Notes under the pieces: generated by a model
Told to the model about the DNA's origin: nothing
The model's database searches: none
Seen by the model: the letters and a program-made list of their open reading frames with translations, nothing else
From: Erigeron canadensis
Lineage: Eukaryota > Streptophyta > Magnoliopsida > Asterales > Asteraceae
Assembly (NCBI RefSeq): GCF_010389155.1
Contig: NC_057763.1
Location: forward strand, 43,444,645-43,508,644
Direction: 5' to 3'
Length of the DNA: 64,000 nt
Shown: positions 11,744 to 22,192 of the stretch, piece after piece
Position numbering within the stretch: the stretch's first letter is position 1
Layout of the letters: every line of letters begins with the position of its first letter
Translations under genes and position numbers: made by a program

Positions 11744-12480
11744 AGCCCTAAGCAAGGGAAAGGGGAAGGGGCCCTGCCGGAACTTAAATCTCGAGGCCGA
11801 GTTCGCCAAAAGAGGTCGTTTGTCGATAGACTTTGACACCCGCAATTTAAAAACGTGGCAGGCGATGGGCCTAAACTATAGCATGTACAAGAGCCTCATT
11901 GGCACACTGGTCCGCCACATCCCTCAGACCTACGACTGCTGGGACCATGTGCCTGTATACATTTTTAATTTCTTCTTTGATGTTTGTATACATTTTTAAT
12001 TTCGCTAACTTTTACTTTTATAAATTGCAGACTCGGTTCAAATTGGACCACTTCATTCATATTCCTAACCCCGAGGATCCTATCAAACAGGGATTCAAGC
12101 TGTGTGTCGATAGGGACTGCTCAGTATCGGCTCTGAAAGAGCCAGTTCAAGAGTTCCCCAGTTGGAACAAGCTGTTCCCCAGAGGGTATGTCGCAGGAGG
12201 ACTGGAGAGCTTTGTTGGGGTATTACCAGAGGGAGGACTGGGTCAAGAAGTCGGAGACAAACAGCACGAACAGGGGCAAGCACGTTCTTGCGGGGACCCA
12301 TGGTCGTAAGTCTTACTCTGAGTACGTTACCAGGAGAAGGTTAGTTATGAAATATATAAGTATTAAATATATATATACTTGTGTTTAAAAGTATAAGTTA
12401 AAGAATGTATATTCTTATGATAAATTGATGTGTTTACAGGTTGAAAATAACAAGGACGTGGACTTGGTGGATTTGTTCGA
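11744..12480 (+). pseudogene. En/Spm (CACTA) plant transposase-domain gene relic 1
   Basis: Exon A (about 11744-11953) reads RGRLSIDFDTRNLKTWQAMG, then YSMYKSLIGTLVRHIPQTYD and ends CWDHVP. Exon B (from 12031, acceptor TTGCAG) starts TRFKLDHFIHIPNPEDP. After one or more frameshifts it reads SQEDWRALLGYYQREDWVKK, then a SETNSTNRGKH and HGRKSYSEY part. This order matches the plant transposase (Ptta/En/Spm) family: an N-terminal domain, then an S-x-E-D-W segment, then NxxNR and GxxSY motifs. Frameshifts within exon B make it non-functional. The copy at 19690-20934 is homologous exon by exon. No CACTA ends were recognised. Confidence 0.75.
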
Positions 12481-12589
12481 CATTGAACATTTGGTTAGCT
12501 TGTAAACCTGAGTCAATTTAACATTTGGTTAGCTTGTGTGGATATATGTGATTTACCAAAAATTAAAAAATAAAAAACTTCATGTGCAC

Positions 12590-14425
12590 TTCACTTACTG
12601 TCTAAACGGGGACCCATCTTCTCTTTTAGTGTGGGTATATCTTTTTCGTTCTTGGTGTACTCTTCTAGTGTGCGGGACTCGCAAAGTTTTTTCCACCATC
12701 CATAAAAATGCCCCCATTTCCCTCCCCCTTTTAACGATGGCATGCTAAATTTGTCTATGTTCCTCCATATGTGAACTCTATACAGTAAATGGTATGCTTC
12801 CGGCATAACGGTTTTGCATGCTTTCATTAGCGCCGGATCCCTGTCCGTCAGTACCACGCGCACAGCAAACCCTTCACCTAACGTTGACTTCAAACACCCC
12901 TACACCCATCTATTATTATGCTTTTGTTCGCTTATGATAAACGCATATGATATGCTAAAGATCCTGTTTGTTGGAGTGACTCCAACGATCTCGACCAACG
13001 ACATGTTGTACAAATTGGTTTTTTACGTGGCGTCTATTTGGATAACATAAGGAAATGCACGCCACAACTTAAACGATGTCGGATGTATAAAAAACAGATT
13101 TTCCAACCGACCAGATACACTGTTTGTTGTATGATAATACAAGTAATTATGTTCCTTAAGCAAGCTGAACATAACCTGTGTCGGTTGAACAATATGGCGT
13201 ACGTATGTCGCTTCAGATACTCTATCATAGTAAATAAATAAAAAGATATGTAAATTTATTATATAATAAACCTGCATTGGAGTGTTTCCATGCTTTTCGG
13301 CCGCCTTCTTCCGCATAACTTTTTGGAAGTTGTAAATGTCTTCGCTGCGGGTCAAGTTTCCTGGAAATCTTTCTTTCAATAGCTTTAACATCTTACGGGG
13401 CGTAGTACCGCGATGATATTCATCTTCCAGAAATGATCTCTCATTTCAGTCAACCTTCTTGCGTACGCGTAACCCTCTAGATTCTCAGCTGGATAGTGAT
13501 TATGTGTGTCGTCTATAACAGTTACCCTCCAACCATCATTAGTTAAACGGCCGATTAATCTAAAAGAGGCACTGACATTTAAGTGTTATTTTAACGAGTC
13601 CGCTTATCCTATCATCCATTTTTCCCAGAAAGATTACAGATTATCGTTACTTTATTTTTTACACCAACTAAGTTGGAATTTGTTCGTCGTTTGATTAACA
13701 CATAACCAAGCTGCAATGCTGTACTTTTGGCCCAGTTGATCAATTCTTCGTGTGAATCGAACACCTAAATTAGTTTTTTTTTAAAAATTATCATTAAATT
13801 GTATACTGAACAACGAAATATGCAATAAATTTAACAACGAAACACAAATTAAATAGTACTAAAATATAAATTGTTTGATGATATTTGGTATAAAAAGTAA
13901 AGTGATTTCTTTTAATGCAAGTATTCTTTATATTAAGTGGGAAAGTAAGTGATTATCTATACCTATATATAAAAAGAATAACCCTCTTTATTTATGGAAA
14001 TGTTGAAATTACTCTATGCAATATGACTATAATACCCTTAATCTTTTTTCTACCCATCTTCTTTATTTTATTCACTAATTTAATTATCTCCACTAATATA
14101 CCTAAGATACCCTTAATGAAATAAATTACACCACCAGTCCCTCAAGTCTTAAAATAATTACATTAACCTAATAGACTACATTATTTGTCGTCACCACCAT
14201 CCACTCACTGTCACCCGTCACCACCACATTGTCGTCACCGCCGCCGCGTTTGCGCGGGCACCATGCTATAAATGTTAACAAGGATACTTGATCGGTGTGG
14301 AAAACCCTAGTGTCGTAGTCAAAATGAGGGGCCGCATCTGGTATCTCAAATTCTTCATCAGGTTCTTCTAAGTGAAGCTCAAAGCCTTCCGCACCCATTT
14401 CGCCCCATATACTTTCAAAATCCAT
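12590..14425 (-). pseudogene. Mutator-like (MULE) transposase, broken
   Basis: Minus strand, N to C: a possible first exon (14425-14281) with MDFESIWGEMGAEGFEL and ending FDYDTRVFHTDQ; a second block from 13764 with VFDSHEELINWAKSTALQLG; then HNHYPAENLEGYAYARRLTE near 13440-13500; then ERFPGNLTRSEDIYNFQKVM (13391 down); LFFIHPTSFKLWRAFPYVI; VGVTPTNRIFSIAYAF-like sequence near 12960; and VLTDRDPALMKACKTVMPEA followed by HIWRNI (12893-12700). This is the order of MULE transposases, including the TDxxxALxxA and RxHxxxN region of the DDE domain. Internal stops and frameshifts split it, and the C-terminus stops at about 12590. A Helitron sits in the gap between the first and second blocks. Confidence 0.8.
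13956..14269 (+). mobile_element. Helitron-like non-autonomous element inside the MULE relic
   Basis: Starts TCTATACCTATATATAAAAA directly after an A (13955) and ends with GCGCGGGCACCATGCTAT, close to the GCGCGGGTAC-CTAG 3' end of the Helitron at 33922-34234. The terminal CTAG is mutated. Interior has CCACCATC/CACCGCC-rich 3' part typical of these small plant Helitrons. Confidence 0.65.
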
Positions 14426-14530
14426 CTGAAATATATATACATATACGTAAACAGTATGAAAAAATCAATGCTTAAATTTTTTTAAAGATTACCAACGAAC
14501 CTTTATAACTAGTATATATATATATATTTA

Positions 14531-15417
14531 GGTCGCGTTTGGTTCGCAGAATATTTTTGAAAAGAATGGAATTTGATGGAATGGAATTAGATTCAATCAA
14601 TGTGTTTGGTTGGTAAAATATAAAAGGAATATTTTTAACACAATGGCTAAAATGACGTGTATATCCTTCCTTGATATAAAACAAATTTATCAAAAAAAAA
14701 AGATTAGAAACATACCAGATCTCCTTTTTGTTCTTTCCTTCCCCAACCTTTTTCTTCTTTTCCGGCCATCACACACCGTCGGCCACCACCACCAGATGGC
14801 GTCGCTGCCGCACAACATCCACTGGTGTAAGATCTTTCTCTCAGTTTCCATCGTACCCACATAGCCACATCATGAACAACCTCAAACGATTGCCAATGGA
14901 GGTTGGCCGGAGAATATATATTACTCCAAGAGTGGTTACATATGGCTGCCAGAATCACATTAGTTACATATGGTGGTGGTTGTTGATGAAGGTTGGTCGG
15001 AATATCAGTCGATGGAGGCTGGGCGCACAACTATTTTGTTTCTCTTTTTTCTCGCTGGAGTAACAATTATTACATATGGTGGTTGTAGATTGAAGTTAAC
15101 CATAATAATTGGTGATGGGTATAAGTTGTGTATGTTTTGTGTTTAAGTTACAGATTAACAAGAAGTCTAGAAAATTCATGATGGGTATGTGTTTTGTTTA
15201 GATAAAAGATGGGCATTATTGTCTTTTGGAGATAAAGGGTCTAACGGAATCAAATTCAATCAATATCCCATAAGGAATGTCAATTCTGTATCTGAAGGAA
15301 TCTTCACATTCTATGGAATTTGATTCAGCTCAAATTTGTCTTCCAAACATTCCTACGGAATGGAATGAAATTCCAATTCCATCAAATTTCTCCAAAATCC
15401 ACGAACCAAACGTGCCC
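14531..15417. mobile_element. PIF/Harbinger-type non-autonomous element, TTA duplication
   Basis: Left terminus GGTCGCGTTTGGTTCG and right terminus (reverse complement) GGGCACGTTTGGTTCG form 16-bp inverted repeats with 3 differences. TTA flanks both sides (14528-14530 and 15418-15420). Sub-terminal GGAATTTGATGGAATGGAAT-type sequence is also inverted at the right end. The 887-bp element has a GC-richer core (14700-15070) with overlapping ORFs but no transposase. Confidence 0.8.
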
Positions 15418-15420
15418 TTA

Positions 15421-16010
15421 CTATATTTAAACATATATATATATATATATGGTAACTACCTGGTGTAAACAAGATTAAAATAAGAACGGTAAGAACAGGG
15501 GGCAAAAGAGGAATTTTAACTTGGATGGATTTTTTATTAAACTTTTATTTTTCTATTAAATTGAAAATGTAACCACCTATTTTAATTCCTTGTACGTAAG
15601 AAAGAAACTACCATCCCTCCTCTTCAGTTTTAACTCGGATGCACATTTCGTTTGATATTAATTAACTAATACGGATGCAAAAAAAATGTCTTTCAAACAA
15701 TTTAGGATACACAAATTTACAAAAACAAGAGGATGTATAAATGGCACAGATACAAAAACTTAAGAGAGGGTGTCATGTGTCCATGTGCATCAATCGACTT
15801 TGACAGAATTTAATAAATGATAAACTATAATAATAATACTAAAGATCTACAATTTATAGTATAGAGTCTGCCATTTCCAACTATGCCATTTTTGACAAAA
15901 TTTTAAAAATAAAAATCCATTAAATTTGGTAACCGTAGGATCTAAAATTAGAAGGCCTAGATTTGTTCTCATTTGTTCTCATTTTAATTTGATTCTTATT
16001 TGAATGCCAC

Positions 16011-16040
<30 letters not shown>
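15421..16040. other. Intergenic AT-rich DNA ending in a (TA)n tract
   Basis: No gene seen. A TA microsatellite at about 16012-16040 directly precedes the solo LTR. Confidence 0.5.
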
Positions 16041-16041
<1 letters not shown>

Positions 16042-18245
16042 GTAACACCCCAATAATTTTAAGATAAATAAACTAACCCCTTTTTATAGTTTTGACTTTA
16101 AATTAGTTTCCTAGTATTTTATTTTTGGATATGGGGTTAATTTAGTTGGAACTTTAACGGATAGCGGGTAAAAATACCCACAAAAGTTAGTCAAGGGCGT
16201 GGCACTCATAGGAAGTGCCAGCCATTTCCTTTTTCCACTTCTCACATTTTCACTCTTGTTCATCATCATTCCTCCATGCAACTTCATCTCAATTCTTCCA
16301 AAATCAAAGACTAATTCTTTCAATCCAAGAATAAATATCATAATAATAATTATCACCATCAAATAATCTCCATTCAAAAATTGAAAAGCTAGGGCTTGCG
16401 GGTTTTGTGGTGGTGGCCAAAATTGCTAGAGAAAAGAAAGGAAGAAGAATTTTCCAACTTAAGTCTAAGCATTAACCTATTGTTTGTTGAGGTATTGAAT
16501 TCCCCTAATTTAGTTTTTATCTTTCTTTTTGAATTTAGGGTTCATGGATGAACCAAATTGGGGGGTTTTGCTAGAAAATGAAGTATGGTTAATTTCTCCC
16601 AATTCCTTAGTTAACCTAGTTGTCATTGGGTTATATGATGTGTTTGATTATGAAATTGATAAGTTCTAAGTAATATTTTGAGTTTGCAAGAAAAGATGAA
16701 ATTTTTGCTAGTTATTGAAATGTGGTTGAAAAAGGTAAGATGAACTACCTAATTTTGTTGTTAAAGGTGGAAATAACTCAATGACAAATGGGTTGAGTTT
16801 TGGGTTTGGAAAAGGCTAGTGAATGAGAATTTGGTAATTTTGAGCAACTAGATGAAATGGCCACATGTTGGTGGTAAAATGAGATTTTTAGCAAAATGAT
16901 AGATTATTGAGATTGATGAGTTAGAAAGACTGAGCTTTGTTAAGTGAAACTTGATTTTAAGCCAACTCAAGGAAATTGAGTTTGGGTGAATAAGAACGCT
17001 AGTGAATCGTTAGTTTGGCTAAGTGAGTTAGCCAAGATTGTGAATAAAGTCTTATGTGCATATTGTATTGAATTGATAAGTTGAAAGCTTTGCACTTGTT
17101 GTTGCATTGTTGATTGTTGATAGTCGCGGAGGAGGTGAGTACTCTTGCATACCTTTATGTATACGTTGGGTCAATCGACCACATCATGTTGAAGCCTTTT
17201 GTCCATGTGTGGTGTTGACCACATCATGTTGAAGTTTATTTATCCATGTGTGGTGATTGATTCGGCGTAAGCCCATATGGGGCATAGTGTTTATGAGGCC
17301 TAAGAACCTCCGGGGCCTAAGAATCCCGATAGTTAATCATGTTGATGATTGTTTAGCATATGTGGATCCATGTATGTTTTGTTAGCGCAAAAGTGAGTAT
17401 GCAAGTGATGATATGACGGTTTCATTGGCTACATGCGATAGTCTTTTGTGTTTTTGTCCTCCTTCGTATGTATAATTGTATGCAAGTATATTCATTAAGC
17501 CTTTGGTTATATTTTAGTTGTTTACCATTTTATAGGTGGTTCCGAAAGAAGGAACTAGGTATTGTTGATTTGAAGTGTTGATTTTTGGAGTGCTAGTTGA
17601 CTCGAAGGTATTTTTGGTCATTCACGGAAGAATGGTATTCTTTGGTTAGAGACTTAGTGCATCCCACTTCATATGGCTCTTGGTACAATCTTGGCATTTT
17701 GATTCTTATGGATATGTAAATTGTACATTGTGGTGTTTGTAACTAGTCTTGATAAATTGAAGTCAAAATGGTGTTTTGGATAATGTGGCAAATTGGGTAA
17801 AGTACCCATGAGTTGTTATCTTTGTACATTCTGTTGAATGAAGTTTGTAAGGATAATACTTTACCTTTTAAGTTCAAATTGTGTCCATAATCAGTGTTTG
17901 AAAGCTTGGAAATGAGTCTTAAAGATTGCAAGTTGAGTCAAGTGTTATAAAGGGTCATCTTGTTGTTCAGCGAAAATATGTGGCACGTACAGAAAAGGTA
18001 TGTGGCACAGTTTTGGTTCTGTTCGGATTTTGGTCATTTGTGTGGCACATACAATTTGGATGTGGCACATGGAAAACTTGAAGTCAGGATATGTGACACA
18101 TGAAATACAACATGTGGTACATATTTGCCTCTGTTCAGATTTTAACTCAAAAATGTGACACATGCATGTAGCATGTGGCACACCTGGGCGTAAAAAAAAA
18201 AAAAAAATTTTCTTAGTTTTTCTTTAATCGAGTCGTGTTGTTACA
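16041..18245 (+). mobile_element. Solo LTR, about 2.2 kb, probably Ty3/gypsy
   Basis: Begins TGTAACACCCCAATAATTTT and ends GTGTTGTTACA, giving TGTAACA...TGTTACA termini with short inverted ends. ATATA flanks both sides (16036-16040 and 18246-18250), a 5-bp duplication, though the left flank is a TA repeat and so weak evidence. The length, the phrase GGGGCCTAAGAATCCCGATAG-like block at 17270-17330 and the absence of gag or pol favour a long LTR of the Tat/Athila kind left by recombination. Inside are a 55-bp direct duplication (17165-17265, TTGACCACATCATGTTGAAG twice) and a cluster of TGTGGCACAT-like motifs (17980-18185). Confidence 0.65.
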
Positions 18246-18440
18246 ATATACTTGAAAAACATACATATATACACCTATATATATTGAAAATCTAATGTAT
18301 ATCTATATATCTATGTATATAAAGGAAAACAAGAACATATACATATATATATATATATTGAAAGCCTTAGAGCACATACCTGAAACGAAACCGATTGTGG
18401 TTTGAAAATGATGTTACGGGTTTACATATATATAACTGTT

Positions 18441-18601
18441 CGTACACTGTGGACTCAGTAGACTTTTGTTTTTATTAACTTTTTGCAGCGAGGGTCGCTG
18501 CAATAAGTGAATAAAAACAAAAGTCTACTGTGGACCATCAAGTCCATAGTGTACGGGTATGTACGTTGGACTTCTTGCAGTGACCCTCGCTGCAAAAAGT
18601 G
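18441..18601. repeat. Nested inverted repeats (foldback)
   Basis: Outer arms CGTACACTGTGGACT / AGTCCATAGTGTACG and inner perfect 20-bp arms AGTAGACTTTTGTTTTTATT / AATAAAAACAAAAGTCTACT enclose a loop containing the near-palindrome GCAGCGAGGGTCGCTGC. The loop core returns inverted at 18571-18601 as TTGCAGTGACCCTCGCTGCA. No ORF. It could be a small foldback element. Confidence 0.75.
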
Positions 18602-19360
18602 TGATCATTTTACTAAAATACTGGTTGGATCACCAGGCGCCATTAAATATAAGGATTTAATAGATCCTTGTTCCCAAAAGAATGCTATGATTAAAACTTT
18701 CTGATTGTACAGAACCATTGAGATACCCAACAAAAATATTCTGGACTCATTATGTTATTTGTTTCAAAACTCTTCGGCTTTATACATCATCACAAAATTA
18801 ATAATATATAATACATATATATAAAATATAAATATTTATAGATGTAAAACTAATGACGGTTACAGTAATAAAATAATATCACTTTGAACAAACAAAAATA
18901 TGATTTATCCATTTTATCTTTATAATGATTAATGCTAGTTTAAAAAAAAAATATACACTAACGAAAACTATCAGTATGGACCTTTACATAACCCTTTTTA
19001 TAACCATTTTGAAGATTCCATTTCCATTCTCATCTATAAGTCACGAGTGAGCAAAAAATATATATATAGACATACCAAGTCAACAAAATTTGATCTATTA
19101 TAAATCTATTTTTACCATTAGTTGACTTGAGGAAAACTCATGATTAATCAGTAGAGAAAAAGGGGAAACTATTAATTTATATTTCTTCATGAACCATACT
19201 TTCATTTTTATAGAAATCATTAGACAACATTACAAAGTAGTACACTTGAGTCAAGAATTAAAAATAAACAAATTAAATAAAGGTATATATACATATGTGT
19301 ATGCATATAAGTAGGAAAGTAAGTAACATGACTCTTGTACCTTCATTTACATCATCATTC
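18602..19360. other. Intergenic AT-rich DNA
   Basis: Nothing recognised. Confidence 0.5.
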
Positions 19361-19598
19361 AAGTCTATAAAACTAATATAGTATATAACTAATTATTATT
19401 ATTTAAGTGTTTAACAACATATTGGCCTATCAAAATCGAGAAAATAATGTTTTGTTTTGTGCATCCATCTTGGATGCATATTCTTCAAAATGATGCATCC
19501 ACCAAAAAACGTGATTTTTTGGATTTTGACGGATCAATGTGTTGTTAAACACTTAAATAATGATAATTAGTTATGCACTATGTTAGTTTTATGGACTT
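19361..19598. repeat. Inverted repeat, 77-bp arms, 84-bp loop
   Basis: Arm 1 is 19361-19437, arm 2 is 19522-19598. They are complementary along the whole length with roughly nine differences, starting AAGTCTATAAAACTAATATA and ending in its mirrored ATGTTAGTTTTATGGACTT. The loop holds a second small hairpin around GCATCCATCTTGGATGC. No coding potential. A MITE or foldback element is likely. Confidence 0.8.
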
Positions 19599-19689
19599 TT
19601 AATGCATAAAAATGATGTTTTTTAAGTGTTCACACCGTTCTTATTTTAAGACTATTATCACCAGAGTATTACCCGTTACCCTATAGATC

Positions 19690-20934
19690 GCTACTAACAA
19701 TGAACTGGAGCGAGAGTTTCAGAATACTGGACGACATATATCTCTTAGAATTGATACCACTGAAAGCAGGTGGCAGACTATGGGTAACACCTCCACATGG
19801 TACAAGAGTTATTTGGTGACATATGTCGCTACCGTCTCGCATACTGCCCCCACCCATCAAGGATGGACTTATACCCTGGCTTCAGGTATAAAACATTTTA
19901 TTTTACAATTTAAATACGTCATTAAAATAATAGGGTAGATGCTAACTATTAATACAAAATTGCAGAGACGGTTCTACTTGGACCCGTATCTAAATCACGA
20001 AGACGGTCACCCCTTACGAGAGGCTTTTGAAAACATGATTCGTCATGATGTCCTCAAGAACTACAGGGATAAAAATCAAAATTCAAGGGGAAATGGTTGA
20101 CCGAAAGGGGTGGCTTAGAGAGACTCGGCGAATTGGAAGGTCATCCGCCTTATGAAATGCCTGGAAAAATCTGGAGGGGTCTACTGCATTACTGGATCAG
20201 GGAGCACCGGATGCTTGTTGCCCAAAGAAACGTGAATAACAGGCATGGACTTGTCAGTACTCACGGTCAGCAGTCATACGCTCAACGTGAATTTGAATAC
20301 GCTGTAAGTTATATGTACATATTTATATCCGCATATGTATGTATGTATGTATATATATATATAGAGAGAGAGAGATACACATACATATATATAACTTTGA
20401 TTAATGTATATACAACGTACTAATCATGGGCAACATGAGCCCCCGCCTGAGTTCTTTTTGTGGGCCCACACAAGACACGATGGGACTGAGCAGACAAGAA
20501 CTAGGCCCATTTATGTAAGTTCTCGCACAACACTTAAATTCGTATTTTTTTGTAAATTTCTATTAAGTATAACTAATTTATTTGTTTATGATTTAATGTG
20601 GTACAAGAGCGGCTTGTGACTTTCCCAACTGCCCCACCCCGCCAACACAGACATTTTTGGACGTTTTAAGGCCCCGATTGGGACATACCCATGCGGTTGG
20701 GCGTGTGGTTAGGGGAACACGAGGACCGAATGTCGAGCTCCCAGTGGATATAGATGAACCTCCCTTGGAGGGCCCAGCCAAACAGCACCAAGACCAGGCC
20801 GGCCCATCTAGATCACAGTTGCCGGCCTTTAACGTGGATCAATTCTTCTCCCCGTTGAGCCCTTAAGACCAGGCCGGGTCTAGCACGTCATCATTCCCCA
20901 CACAACGTTTGGGTAGTGATAGTGATAATGATTA
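19690..20934 (+). pseudogene. En/Spm (CACTA) plant transposase-domain gene relic 2
   Basis: Exon A (about 19690-19888) reads GRHISLRIDTTESRWQTMGN then WYKSYLVTYVA. Exon B (from 19966, acceptor TTGCAG) reads RRFYLDPYLNHEDGHPLREA and, after a frameshift near 20090, NVNNRHGLVSTHGQQSYAQR then EFEYA to a donor at 20304. Exon C (about 20429-20514) reads GQHEPPPEFFLWAHTRHDG. Exon D (from about 20595) reads HTHAVGRVVRGTRGP and runs to an in-frame TAA at 20863, past which the frame continues to PTQRLGSDSDND and a TAG at 20934. Same family and exon plan as 11744-12480, but more complete at the 3' end. At least one frameshift and one in-frame stop. Confidence 0.75.
20332..20376. repeat. Compound microsatellite (GTAT)n(AT)n(AG)n
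   Basis: Consecutive GTAT, AT and AG repeats lie in the intron after exon B of the second En/Spm relic. Confidence 0.85.
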
Positions 20935-21356
20935 GTCTTTATTTTTTACGAACTTCTTGGTTTAACTGAAGTTTGATTCTCTTTCATAATCTTTTTTTAT
21001 TCTTTCATTGTTATATACCTATAAAATCTGTAATACATAATTAAAAGTAGAATATTATTCAATTCACTAGATAATATACATAAAAAATGGTTTCATTTAA
21101 ATACACCTTTCTACATTGAGAAAATGGTTTTGAATGTCATTTGGTTCTTCACTTTTTGATGAAAACAAACCATTTTTTTGTTAATTGGAGGTTTTGTGAA
21201 AGTTTACTAAGGTTTTGTCTTGTATGTGGAAGTATAAAAAAGGAAGTTTGGAGGTTTTCTTTGCGTAGAAATGAATGACCACCTTTGACGTCGGTGCTAC
21301 TACTCCAACAAGGACAAAATATGATCCGATACACCATATCAAGTGATTGGGATTCC

Positions 21357-21432
21357 GATCCCCGAGGTGCCACGTGACAAGCATTAACGGCGACGTCGCC
21401 GCTAATACTTGACACGTGGCACCTCGGGGATC
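21357..21432. repeat. 76-bp near-perfect palindrome with two G-boxes
   Basis: Two 38-bp halves (21357-21394 and 21395-21432) are reverse complements with three differences and no spacer. Each half carries a CACGTG G-box, as GGTGCCACGTGACAAG and its mirror, and starts GATCCCCGAGG. GC content is far above the surroundings. It lies roughly 760 bases beyond the 3' end of the NAC reading frame. Confidence 0.9.
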
Positions 21433-22192
21433 GGGCTCCGTGTCAGTCCACAGATTGCACAACTTGCATTGTAATTAAACTAGACAAGAAAGTAAATAAG
21501 AAAGTATTCAACAAGAACAATAACAAGTTCAAATGTAAAGAATCTATGCAAACATAATCATATGTATCATTGATTAAACGATGAATACATGGTCGATATT
21601 ACAAACTTGACTTACAAAAATACAAATGAACAAAGTAATTGTTAAGTCTAGACGCACTACAAACTTTGTTATATACAAGATATAACTAACATCATCGAAT
21701 ACAATCAACGAACAACTATTTTTTCGAACTAGCAGAAATATATTAGAAATAGCTAGCTACTAGCAATGCGCTAGAAGTCAAAGTATATCCAATTACAAAT
21801 CTAGAAATATAACAAAAGTAGGCATTTTGGATTCACTCAAGACTTTAACTGCAAAATGGACAAAAATACTTGTTCCAATTATAGAGAACACAAGAGAAAA
21901 ACTACCACCTGTTGATCACTTCATATGTGTTTTTGATGCAGTCCCATAAACGCTCCAACACGAAGAACCATAGCAGCTCAAATAATATTTTCTAACGGCA
22001 ACTCAAAATATTATCCCTCACCCGGCCAATTCCTCATATATTCGATAACTTGGAATGTTGAAGTCGCCGGAGGATCAGTTGAATTTGGAGTCATCTTCAT
22101 CATCGATCATGTAATTATTAATCTCCATGATCATCAATCAGTGGTTGTGAACTAGGAGTGGGTGGTGTGTAAAAGGGATTGAAGCAATATTA
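21433..22192. other. NAC gene 3' flank
   Basis: The part nearest 22192 is likely the NAC 3' UTR (minus strand). Nothing else recognised. Confidence 0.45.

Noticed and set aside
14704..15063. Overlapping ORFs of 84-111 residues on both strands
   Set aside because: They lie inside the non-autonomous Harbinger-type element and show no transposase motifs.
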